From NCBI GenBank assembly GCA_000727475.1, contig KL647296.1, positions 2,276,388-2,340,387 of the forward strand: 64,000 nucleotides of DNA. Reading direction: 5' to 3'. Positions 24,985 to 36,500 of this stretch are shown here, piece after piece. The position numbers and the translations under genes are program-made. This stretch comes from Sarcocystis neurona. Taxonomy: Eukaryota; Apicomplexa; Conoidasida; Eucoccidiorida; Sarcocystidae. Numbering within the stretch: the first letter of the stretch is position 1; each line of letters begins with the position of its first letter. A model generated the notes under the pieces. It ran no database searches and was not told the origin of the DNA. It saw only the letters and a list, made by a program, of their open reading frames with translations.

Positions 24985-26668
24985 TTACGCAGCAGATGCA
25001 GCAGCAACGCCGGCAGCAACGCAAATACGTCCTACAGCGTATCTCAAAAGAGCGAGATCACAGCTGGCTGGGCGTATACAGAAACGGCCCTCTTCGTTGC
25101 CGCTCTTGTGCTCGTGTACACGAACCAAGAAAACAACCACGGCAACAAGAGCAATAATTATTCTGTTATTCCTGCCAGACCTCTGATAAGCGCGTTCGCC
25201 GTTACCCGGTTCCATCATCTACGCGTCTGGTGCTTCTGTAGTTGGACATACGCCCGCTCGACGGGCAAAGTATGTGTCCTAGTCGACACGCTGACAGGAT
25301 CCTTGTTGGATAGATTGGCGTTTTCCGCTCGGCACCGGGCATGCTGTCCTAGAGTCAGCGTTTTAGTCCATCACACGGAAGACTTGCAAATTACCTCAGG
25401 TGGCGACGGTTGAACTCGGTTGCGCCGTCCACCACGTACTGCAGGAAGTGTATGTGCGTTTTTTCTGTATAGGCTGACGTGTTGCACATCGACTTTTCTG
25501 TCCGTGCTGCCACAAAGTGTACTGCGTTATACATTTGCCTCTGCCTACTCTCTGATGTGCCGAAATGTTCAGTTCCCCCGTCCACAATCGCCAGATACCC
25601 GCAGTAGCCAGTTGTTTAGTCCCATCACACTGACATAAGCTTACGGTGCTTGTCCACCAGCAGCCTAAACTGCTAGCCGTCCGCCCTGCTTCTCAGAAAA
25701 AGCTGCTGGAATCTGGATTTGCTCCCGTTTATGTCAAATGAGATACTGCAGTGTATACTATGTACATTTAGCCTCACGCAGATAGGCTGCAACAGACAGG
25801 CATAATGCGTGCTTTCGTCCGCAAGTACTGGGGCGTGCCCATGGTGTAGGCGTACCACGAGGGCAGTGTGTACTATATGCATCCTCTCTGTGGGGCTCTT
25901 TCAGTCTTCCTCATCACGTGGCCGTTGCCTTGCTGGCAACCACGCAGATAATAATAAATGAGAATATACACACGTATACCTGTACATATATTATCCTATG
26001 TATTTTTTGATATAAATATACACACGTGTATACACAATCAAACTCGTGCCGTCTGCGAGGCGATTTGTAGACGCCTGATTTTTCTAGGAGAGTCAAACGT
26101 GGGTACAATTACCATGGTGTACCTGCATCTTGTCAGACGCTGCTTAGGCCATCCGTCGGGAGGCCCATTTGTCACTCCAAGAGGGGTCGTGCCGTTTCCA
26201 GTAGACGAGATCACACGGGTGTTCGTGTGTGTATCGTATACGAACAGTATCTTGCCCACAAACTACCACACACCTGCCTCGCTTAACAAAATTACCTGAG
26301 CATTTGGCCTCTACATCAAGCACGTCGCACTGACGCACACCCCAGTCCTCCACATACCTGTGTCTTTCCAAGTAGCGTTCACTAGGAACCCCAGAGGATT
26401 GAAAAGAGTTGCTCGATGATCTTCTGGAAGGATTTTTGTGACCTACCAATTCAGCTGATGACAATTCAGAATTGGGCGCATCTGCGCGGCCCAGAACTTC
26501 GGCTAATAGTTGTCTCAGGATCCGTGTCGTGGCTGCACGCTGCGGACGTTCGCTACACCTGGCAGCCAGTCTACGCTGTTGTGTGGAGGAGGTCGCCTCA
26601 GGGGATTCTAAGCGAGTAGACAAGTCGAATGCGGAAGGAGGCGCCAAGTTGACGCCGATCTGCCGGTC
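24985..26668 (-). CDS. Putative membrane protein, multi-exon, function unknown (5' incomplete)
   Basis: Minus-strand exons 26668-26296 (phase 0 in, 1 out), 25551-25395 (1 in, 2 out) and 25180-24985 (2 in, stop) join in frame with GT-AG borders (TGCTCAG|GTAATT, CCTGAG|GTAATT). The first exon is polar and Ser/Arg-rich with the helical piece RILRQLLAEVLGRADAP and two Cys near its end. The second has an ordinary soluble composition (QMYNAVHFVAARTEKSMCNT). The third begins with a clear transmembrane segment (NNRIIIALVAVVVFLVRV) and ends Ala-rich. At least one upstream exon with the start codon is missing; a signal-like frame beginning MKNLFQLLSAYLLSHLLA at about 26883 is one candidate but could not be joined in phase. 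No family is recognised. The gene sits between the GST-like gene and the CAG-rich segment. Confidence 0.45.
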
Positions 26669-27589
26669 CTGCACATAGGCTCACGCCAGCGTGAAAGCAG
26701 AGACACCGGACTGAGGAACTCCCATGTCGCTCTTCTGCATCAAACAGACCTTTCGACCACAGACTAAGAAGAAAACGATTGCTGTGGCAGTCTAAGAATA
26801 CATACACGGCTATATTGTCAAGTGTGTACACGCGAGTAGATGGCTGAGCAGGTAGGCAGAGAGCAATTGAAACAAGTTTTTCATGTACAGGGCTAACATG
26901 CAAGTAGTACGGCCGTCCTTGAGAAATAGTGCTGTGAAGCCGTTACACCACCAGAGCAGAAAAGAGTCACCTAGGCGTGGTGACTGACCCACGTAGAAGC
27001 TGGTCACAGATTCGCAAGGGCTGCATCGGCTGCGGCAATGGAGAAAGCTTCCGGAAACACTGGGGGAAACGGTGGCACCGGCAAAGGGACAGAAGATACC
27101 GGAGGGGTGTCTCTAGCGAATTATCAGCAGAGTCTGATGCTTCTAATAACGCTAATAGTTAGCTAAGAAGATCCAGGGAGGAACATCCGTTCGATAGACA
27201 GTGAGCTGAACTACTAGAGTTCGCTTGTATCCCCCACGTCCTTGAATGTCCCACGTAGCCTGTGCCGGTTTTGGGGTTGGTGCGGAAAGCCTATACTGCC
27301 GGGCTGTGCTCCGTAGTCACTACATGCTGCGAGCAGCTCAACACGGAGATTTGCCGAATGCAAGTGCAGGTCAATTTTCCTTGTGTACTGGTCGCTTCAG
27401 ACTCAAACCTTTATCAGCGGAGACCCTGCGTTTGCCATGCGTTCTCGTTTCAGATGTGGTGGCTCTGGCGAGTTGTCGGACACTCTGTTTTGCATGTTTA
27501 CATGGACAGAAGCGTCTTAAAGGTGTACATTGATCGAACGTCCCGTCCACCACGGCATACAGATGGACGCTCGATGCACTGATTCAGAA
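26669..27589. other. Intergenic or upstream exon region, no supportable gene
   Basis: About 0.9 kb with ordinary base composition and no microsatellites. It should contain the promoter and first exon of the minus-strand membrane protein and the 3' end of the GST-like transcript, but no start exon could be chosen. Confidence 0.4.
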
Positions 27590-29629
27590 TCATTGGCATT
27601 TAGAGGCGCAGTGCCACAGTGAGATGCGCGTAAGGAAATACTGCGCCCTCTCAGAATCGTAAAGGTGAGCAGCTGAACGCTCGAATATTTGCACGGTGGT
27701 ACTCCAGAGCTTCGCCGTGCTTCGTGAGAGCCGTAAAAGGCAGAAGAACGCTGTCGCCAAATTCTCTGAAAAAGGACAATCGACGTCCTCTCGGAAATAG
27801 TGACATAAGTCTGTGGCCATTGCATACCGGGCAACGGAGCACACCGTCGAGTAGATAACGATGTCGGCGACTGAAAACTGCAAAACGACGGAGAGGTCTG
27901 TGCTAAAACGGCAAAGGAAGACTGTTCCGACTAACGAAAGAATGATCACAGACGCAGATTGAAAAGGGACTTTTAACACGTCCGCTGCGCTTAGTTCCCT
28001 GCAACTGGGTGCAGTGTATGCTGTATAAAGGCAGGGTGAAAACTAATTGTGTGTCTAAGAAAAGGTGTTTTTCTGCGCTCCCGTTCTAGCACCTTATCGT
28101 GTTCAACTGAAGAACTTTGATGCTTCATATTATTACCACTTCGAAAACCCATCTTTTTATTGGTGGCTTGTGTGGTTCGTTGCTGTCCTCTCCATTTTCT
28201 TCATTGTCTTTTGCTGTAGAACCACTCCAGGGTCCGGTGTGACTGGACCCTTGTTCCGTCACGTCCCAGTAGTTAGTGGGAGCTAGACGGTTCAAGTGTC
28301 CAAGCAGAGGAAACAGAGTGTCCCGAATAAACTTCGCCCGTACTCTGTCCTTGCTTATTTTTACACTGGTGAGTTTCATTTCTCTGCACTGGCAATCTGA
28401 CTTCCACAACGCCTGCAGCACTGCGAAGCCAAACTCTATCACGGCATCTACTTTTGCGGCCTCCAAGTCTGTTCTTCCCATCAAATTGAATTTTCGAGCG
28501 AGGTACCGCAAGATAGAAGCAGAGCCGGATACCTCACAGGAGCCATCAGAAAAGTAAGGCCAATTTTCCGGAAGTCTTGCGGACGAGAATGCGTCACGGA
28601 ATAGATCCAGATCCGACTCTACCTCAACGTGATACTCCGCGTAAGGTATTCCCTGGTCATTTAAAAGCAGTCGAATAGCATCCGCAGATCCTCTGCAGCC
28701 GTTGAGATGATGAAGGAGTGGAGACGGAAGCTCAAAGGAAATAACTGGGAGAGGCGAGAGCTGCGAAGGAAGTTACAGCCATGTGGAATAATCAGAGCGA
28801 CACAAGAAGCGCTAGCCTTATGCTGCATGAAATTTACGGGGAAAACAGAACTTTCTGTCAAAGAATACCTAGGTAGAGGTGAAGAAGTAGGGTGGAGCGA
28901 GCAAGGAGGTTCGCTCTCTGCTTTAGAGAGCCGCCGGAGCTTAGTTTTGCGGACGAGCGTGAACGCAGAAGGCAGGCGCACGTATAATGTTCTGTAACTC
29001 CTACGAGAGTGAATTTAGCGTCACAACACAATTTCCATCTCACCTGCATTTTTTGTAGACGAGTACGTCACTCCTGACGTTGCGGACTGGCGGACATAAC
29101 GTGGCACCGTACAACGACGCGGCGAGTCTGGCGACGTAGTGCTTCAGCTCAACGTTATTCTCCCCCATAACAGACGGATATGCTTCTTCTTCTACATTTG
29201 TAGAGTACAGGAAAGACGAATGAGTTTCGTCTGTCTTCACCTGCACACAAAATCCAGTTATTGGTAATCCTTTCAGGGTTATCAGCAGTAAACGGAGATC
29301 TTTTGTTCCAAAATATGAAGTCCTCTTTTGCGAGCAACTCTGACCTGCGTCTCCCCCTTTTCCACAACAGGTGACTCTAGTGAAGGTGCAGAGCACTCGG
29401 CTGTTGCCACAGATTGGAAATTCTGGTCGCACACGTGTTGCAGCTGCTTCCAGGCGTCGGGCTCGAATTTCACCCTCGAGAGGACTGGGTGACCGGCAAT
29501 GCGTCGAACAAGCCAACGAAACACCAATTCTTGGACTGCTTTCCTCTTTCTCGTTCCTCCAGAAAGATCGCGAGTCCTTTTGTTTGCGCCACCGTTACGG
29601 AGGCGGTCCGGGGTGCCACAACAACTCAT
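27590..29629 (-). CDS. Glutathione S-transferase-like protein with two tandem N-terminal (thioredoxin-fold) domains
   Basis: Likely binds or conjugates glutathione. Minus-strand exons: 29629-29345 (ATG start), 29324-29044, 28692-28263 and 27877-27590 (TGA), 427 residues if the first join is right. Exon 2 holds a degenerate GST N-domain (TSYFGTKDLRLLLITLKGLP, then YPSVMGENNVELKHYVARLA). Exon 3 opens with a second, better one: YKKCRGSADAIRLLLNDQG, PYAEYHVEVES, then the glutathione-loop region WPYFSDGSCEVSGSASILRY followed by LARKFNLMG. The usual Gln-Ser before the helix is Gly-Ser. Exon 3 continues into the helical C-domain, completed in exon 4 by FSVADIVIYSTV, with the GST N-capping motif S-x-x-D. 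Joins 2/3 (TGCAG|GTGAGA, phase 2) and 3/4 (phase 0) agree. Exons 1 and 2 are only 20 nt apart, so that border may be a frameshift, or the start may be ATG 29516 in the frame of exon 2. The unusual feature is two N-domains before one C-domain. Confidence 0.7.
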
Positions 29630-32600
29630 CTCCTGGCAAACGTATTCGCAAAGCTACTAATGAATGGAAGGCAGAAAAGTCGTTGGCCGGGAATTTGTTT
29701 GGTGCGGAATCTTTAGGCTTTTAGAGAGAAGAGCTTCTCTGCTTTCCAGACACTCTGTCGCGGTTTCGATGTTGTAGTTCCTGATGCAGCGCACGCTCTC
29801 TTCATCACCTCTAGCATGGCTTTACGACGTATAAAACTCTACGATAGAAAACCGTTTAACTGTGGCACTTGGTTTGAACTACGTGTAGGACAACTGTGTC
29901 TGCTTTCCTTACGTCTGTTTACTCTTGCAGGCAAAGCGCTGTCGAGGCCTTGCCCGGCAAATCCTACCTACTTAATCATTCGAGATCAAGACGGTAATAA
30001 TATTTGGGCAACTTCCCTGGCACCCAGGAAGAAAAAAAGTGCAATTTTCCACTTTACAGATGGTTGGAAGCAAGCAGCACAGCGGAGTGAAAAAAGGCGA
30101 CGAGTTGAGGTCCTTTAGCGCAAATGTGCCGCGCCAAATTCATACACTGTACATACGCGTGAACGCTTGTATCCTTGTTAGCTTCCGAGATGCTCTTCAG
30201 GCTCGCCGCCCGTTTAAACTCCAGTTTCCTACTGCTTCTGTCTTCTCAAATGTATCGTTGCTGTCAAGCTACAAAATTTGAGACTCTGATCACCGCCTGC
30301 TATGGTGTCAACTTTGGCTTTTCAGGGGGATATAAAATTCAGTAATAGATTCTCTGTTGTGTGTACCAGTTAGCGGAACGCCTAAATTAGCAATGCGAAA
30401 AATAACTAACACATACGAGATTGTTTCTGATAAATATGAAAAAAAAAGTTTGTGACGTACGAGAAGAGTGTTCCGCAATTAAGGAGCATTTTTCTATTCT
30501 GATACACGCCGCAGTGTAACCGTAGCGTCATGCCTATCATCCTTTTCAGTGTTGCACTGTGCGGGAGGATGACAGGTCTGCGACATTCAGCCTCCCCAAC
30601 GCTTTAACGCATACGTGTGTACCTGCATGCCGTAGTCGCCTTAAAATGTGTGTGCTGGGTGTGTAAGCGAAGAACTAGCTCAGATGCAGGGATTGTACAC
30701 TACACGTTACTTACCGTTGTTAGGGCCGCTCCCACACGTGAATAAATACAAGGTCAAAATTCTGCGTACCCCACGGCAACCTTGCACATTGTGTATAGTT
30801 TTTTTATTGAATATACCGACGTGCGTATGCACACGTTATACATATGTACGTGTTAACAATGGAGTGGTACGTCTTGAAACGCCTAGCTTTCAAGTGCGTG
30901 GACATCAACAGCAGGAGACGCCATCAAGACACAGACTGAGGGAGGGGCTGCTGCAGAAGCATGCCGCCGGTAAAGCAACGCCGCAGTTCATCGGACAGAC
31001 CTTCTCTGTTGTACAGAGCAGCCGCTGCTGTATTGCAGTCTATGTTTTCTGGAGACATCAAGTCACAAAGCATGCAGAACCTGGTCCCAACGTGCATGTG
31101 CACACGCAGATATATACAACACACCGCTGCCGCCATCTTCGGTAAAATCTTCCACGAGCGCACAAAAGTGAGCGCCTGTACGTTTAATCAGATTACAAGA
31201 CAGATACGGAAGCAACGACACGTCGCGTCAAGAATACAAAATCTGTCTACACTGGTAGAGGTTTTCATAACCTGGGTAGCCAGTTTCTTGGCGACATACC
31301 CCGCAATGATAAAAATGCAGACAACAACGTGTACACACGTTTTACAAAAGAGAACGTGTACGAGTGTATGCGTCAGCTTGACAAGAGTTAAGCAGTCACA
31401 CATTACGTCCATATTTCATTCGCGTGGCTCCCGTTGGAGTCACACAGTAACGCACATACATACGCGAATGTGAAATGACAGACCCGTTTCAATTTTGGGC
31501 ACGCAGAATCGGAGGCGAGTCAACATACACAACAATGACACGTGCGCGCGCGTGGAAGCACCACTCGTCCTTGCTTATCACAGTTGTAGAGACGTCCACG
31601 CCTCCTTTTGTTCACAAAATCCGGGGAAACAGAGCAAGACAGCTTCACCGGCACATTCACACCGACATATACCCATGTGCATGCGTAGGTGCCTATATGA
31701 ATGTGGCCTGCGCTACATAACAAAACCAGGGTTGCATCACATACAAAGTGCTACAAGACTCGACGCAGGATCGTTGAATATGAGATCCATCGTGTCGAAC
31801 AAACTGTATAGTAACAAGCGAAAAAATTCAGATAGTCTTATGAAAACCTGGTTGGAGACAACGCATCTCCTGCACAGAGACTGCTTTTTGAAACTTCGGC
31901 CCAAACAGGACTTCTGTCGCCGGTTCCTCTGCCTGCGAAAACAATCAAGGTTCGTGTGCAAGAGCACACACACACGTTGGCCAAAACGTCTCCTCCTGTG
32001 AAAAAATAAGTGTGCTATGCACTCACGCGCGCACAGATAAATATATATATATACATACATACATACAGATATGTAACTGTACACGTCCAGGTTTCTCCAC
32101 CCACGCCTGAGACTCGAACGCGTAAACTACTGAAGAATGTGTACAAGTGCGAAATGGCATTAGTTGATGTTTTTATCGTCCGCCTCAGCTAGTTAAGAGA
32201 TTCAATAACGCCAAGGGTTTCGTATTTCATCGAACCTCGCAAAAACCGTAGAGAATTCGCAACATTTCAAGCTCTCTCCTACACGGTAACACACCGCAAA
32301 AAACCGCAAGGGCTCCCGCATGTAGAATATCTAACAACAAGGAAGACGGACGTTACGATACACGGACGTTACGATACGCACCTATCAAGAGATCAACTTT
32401 ACAACCTAGCAGGCCTGTGTGTACACAATATATATATGTGGGTTACGCACGCACGAACATGTCAACGCATATGTGTGTGCACGTGTGTATGTACGTAGCT
32501 CAACAGTGTATACTTTCGTGTTTACACATATACATGTATACATGTAATCAAATAAACAGAGAGAAAAAATCTGATTAAGGTGTAAGCAAACGTAACTGGA

Positions 32601-33558
32601 GAACTTACGTGCCGCCAGAAACGTACAAAAAGTAATATGAGAATTGGAGAGTCGCCTTTTGCACCAGAGTAAACGCCTGCTCTGCGTTACTGACCTTTTT
32701 TTTCCAAAGCATACGACATTTTTAAAAGCAGACACCACTTCTCTAAAGCGGAAGCGCACGTGTCACCTACTAATGAACAGGTATTCTTTTGGTCTTACCG
32801 TGTACGCACATATACTAAGTTTTCATTTCCTCCTGGAATATACACATGATTGCACGTATACCTTGTAGACGGGAGCATATTACGTACATAGTCAACTCTT
32901 CACCCTGCGTATTTGCCAGCTGCTTAGTCGCAAAGTGTTTCTGGCACTCAGACAGTACGAGTGTGTGAGACACGTGGGAATTCTGATCTCTGCCATACGC
33001 TGGCGATGACGACGTGTATTATTTGGTAGTGAACATTTTTTCCACTACACATCATAACGGCCGTGAGGATATTCTACGCTAGAATAATCACTTCTTTCCT
33101 ATCGGCAAATCATATACTTTTGGGGAGGGGACGCAATCCTGTGCAGCAGAAAAAAAATTTGTTCTCTCTGTGTTGTATTTATCCTCTTTTTGATTTGATA
33201 CAGTCAGTCCCCAGGCGCGTGATATGTTTTCCTTTAACACTGCAGAACATTTATACCGAACCACCTGTACGGTCGGCACGAAGTTCATATTTGTACGTGC
33301 AGTAGAAATTTTCGTTCAGCTAGTTTAATTGCAAAAGCACCTGCTTGTAAAGGAGAAACGTCTCACCCACTAATAATTCTCCTTCCATACTGCACAACAA
33401 TTATACCAAACTACCTTTACGGGCAGCAGAAAATTCAGGTTTCTACGTGCAGGAATAGGTTTCGCTTCAGTGGACTGGTTGTAAAGTCACCGCCGCGTGA
33501 AAGAGAAAGTTCACTTCGATTTTATGCAAATGAAGTCACACTAGCATTTTCAACTCAC
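29630..33558. other. Largely unassigned region with one minus-strand exon candidate (31048-30933)
   Basis: About 3.9 kb of mixed sequence. The best coding candidate is minus 31048-30933: acceptor TGTCTCCAG, then NTAAAALYNREGLSDELRRC and a Leu/Gln tail. Its donor (TCT|GTGTCT) is weak. A plus-strand frame 30961-31473 overlaps it (MPPVKQRRSSSDRPSLLYRA). Another plus frame at 29932-30118 has NPTYLIIRDQDGNNIWATSL. None can be joined into a gene. From 32000 the sequence becomes TACA/TGTA-rich spacer. Confidence 0.35.
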
Positions 33559-36500
33559 CGTTTGATAGCAGTATGTAGAGCAGCCAGATCCACAACCGCC
33601 CCGAGTGCTGCCAGCTCCGAAGCAAGAGCTCGAAGGGCCTGGTGGGAGAGAAAACATTAGAACACAAGAAGCGCACTCACCCACTTCCCTACACCAGAAC
33701 CTACCCAAATCTGCAGCCCGCCCAGTAAACGCTTCACCTTTATCTGCGAGGCCGACACATTGCAACAGGTTGTGGAGTATGACTACAGGGAAAAAAATGT
33801 ATACAATTACATACCAACACTTTCGAGCACACACATATAAAAGGACAAACGAAAAACGGGAGGATATACCAGTCTCCCTACAGACCTGCACAGATACATG
33901 CGCTGGCATACCTCTACGTCTGGTACGAAAAATTAATGCACGTGTCTGTAGATCAAGTCTCCCTTTCTTCTGGACGACTTGCAAGCGTGTAATCTGGCAA
34001 ACAGAATCTTTAAGGCAGTCGCTTACTGATCTCTAATAACTCTCGCACTCCACGTGATCATCCTCTACCATGAAAACTGAGGTTCCCTGGATTTCCGGAA
34101 GAAATCTACCGGCAGATCTTCCTGTGTGACCGCACAGACTGTGTGTGTTCAAGTATCTCTGCATCCACGTATGTGGGGCAATACGTAGAATGGTCCTGCT
34201 CAAAAATCACTCGCCCTCTGGCTTCCTTTCATTGCCTCTTCATACCTACATATACGTGTATAGTTCATACAACTACAGCGCGATTGTCAGGAAAAACGGC
34301 ACGGCCGGAAAGGAGAAAGACGGAGTGTATTCTGGCTCCCGCAAATCGAAGAGGGGCTCATATATTGCTTTGTCTAGACAAGGCTACCTGCCACACGAGG
34401 TAGTGCGCAAGGATACCCGCTAACAATACATAGGGGAGAAGTGAAAAAACACAGAAACACGTATAAACATACGTATAACAGCACAGCACACAATGGAAAA
34501 AAGAGATGGTAGGATCTCGAACACCGGCAGTGAAGGGTAAGACTGTCCAAATGTTGGAGGTGCAGCGACTATGATGATACAGTGCGCGGCAATGTAAGAG
34601 CTGACGTTTCTACGCTGAAGAAACGAAACAGAGCAAGACACATACACCCACCCACACAGAAGGCACACGTAAAATCTTGATACGCTCAGGCGTGTAGCAG
34701 ATATATTTGCACAGGAATGTGTCTACAAACATGAGACACGCTTTTCGTATACCTGTCGTATGCAACAATGCGCAAATGCATGTGCATTCGTACATACGCT
34801 ATGTACGTGGGCTCGTTGTATCTATAATTTTGTGTATCACTCTTTCGGACATTCGGAGAATGAAGTCAGTAAAGCAACACTGTGCCGATCAGATGAGTAT
34901 AGATACACGGGGCGCAGCGAGTCTCAGCCGGTGGTACCTTGGAGCCAAACGACCGCAGCAACACACCCGTACGAGCTGACACTGCAGTCCACAGTCACTG
35001 TGGACAAAGACCGTGTGGTACTGCATATCATTGACACACACGCACACGCGCCCACATACGTATTATACTCATGTACTTATTATACGTGTATATGTATACG
35101 TGTATACACGTACGTATATAACTCACCAAGGTGTCGCACATACCCGTACGTACACGTACACTTTAGTCTACATCTATGCGTACGTACATCTTTCATTTCC
35201 CCTACCCCCCTTCTCCCTGTAAAACAGGTGTGTGCACGAATACCACTATGATGTGTATTACTCGTCCACGTGCTGCTGAGATGGGAGATGCGCAGAACAT
35301 ACATACTTTCACTCCAACTGAAATACGAAAGAATAGAAGACGAAGATTACCTGGGGAGGGAACTTATCAGCGCGAAGCTCCAACGCAGCGAAAAGCTCTG
35401 CCGTGTAGCGCATGCTCACGCGACTGGAACAGGCGGAAGAGGAGAAGAAATTCAGTATCGCATCCTTCAGAAGAAAAGAGTCGAGTGATTCACTCTACAA
35501 GCAAAACACAAAAAAAAGAGCATACTCTCCGTGAAGTGAAAGCAGACGCGTGTATGCCTGCGTATATGTAAATCGCCGTCTTTTGCTGTCTCTACATCTC
35601 AGTATTTGTTTAGCTCTGTACATGTACCGAGTCCTCAGCAGTACACGGCGCAGATATACTACCTGTGCGAGTCACGCAGATATACCGTTCCTTCCGTCGA
35701 ACTCCGCCTCTCTCTCCATAAGCTCTAAAATGTCAATGTATAGTGCGACGGAATAAGAAAATTCTAGAACTCTCACGCAGACCTCTGATTGAAGTTCTCG
35801 AGCATCAAGCGTGGACAACGTAAGGAGGGTGGTTCACTGGCTACTTCTGCGAGTCCACCAGACACCAAAAAGCGTCTTAACACAGTATACGGAACACAGG
35901 CCTGTTGTTCACTTTTACCTATATGCGCCCACTTGTATACTTCGTGTTTATTTAGGACTACATCTCATGGATAGAAAATGCCAGTCCACTTAGGGTATGT
36001 GTACCTCTAGCGTACGCCAGTACTTCGTTTCCATGTGCTTAAGGTGTTCCAAAGTAACCCCTTGAACATTCTCATGTGCTCCTGTCCACATATACTCCGA
36101 ACTCTCACATATTGCCCGCGCATTAAACACGTATATGGTCCACTGCTGTATATCTTATGTATATATATATATATATATATCGCACGTTATACGTTGTCCT
36201 CCGTAGACACCACGGCACGTTTATGCATGACATGCCGCAACCTATTCTGTGTACGCCCTAAATATACAGAGTGACTGAGAACACCCCAGCGTACGGTCCA
36301 TTTCAGGAATGTACAAACGTCTAGTAGACGGGTACAGCACAACGGATTATACCGCAGGCAGAATTAGTATAAATAAGGAACTGGTTGTCGTCCACTGCAA
36401 CATATATTGGCTGGTGCACGCAGGTGCTGCTTACGGCGACGGCTGCGCGGACATGCGATTGAAGAGACTGCCACCTGCGTTCCATGCGGTACGCAATGAG

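Noticed and set aside
33559..33638. MutS-like helix (ALRALASELAALGAVVDLAALHTA)
   Set aside because: The resemblance is limited to one amphipathic helix; neighbouring exons encode membrane segments not found in MutS.
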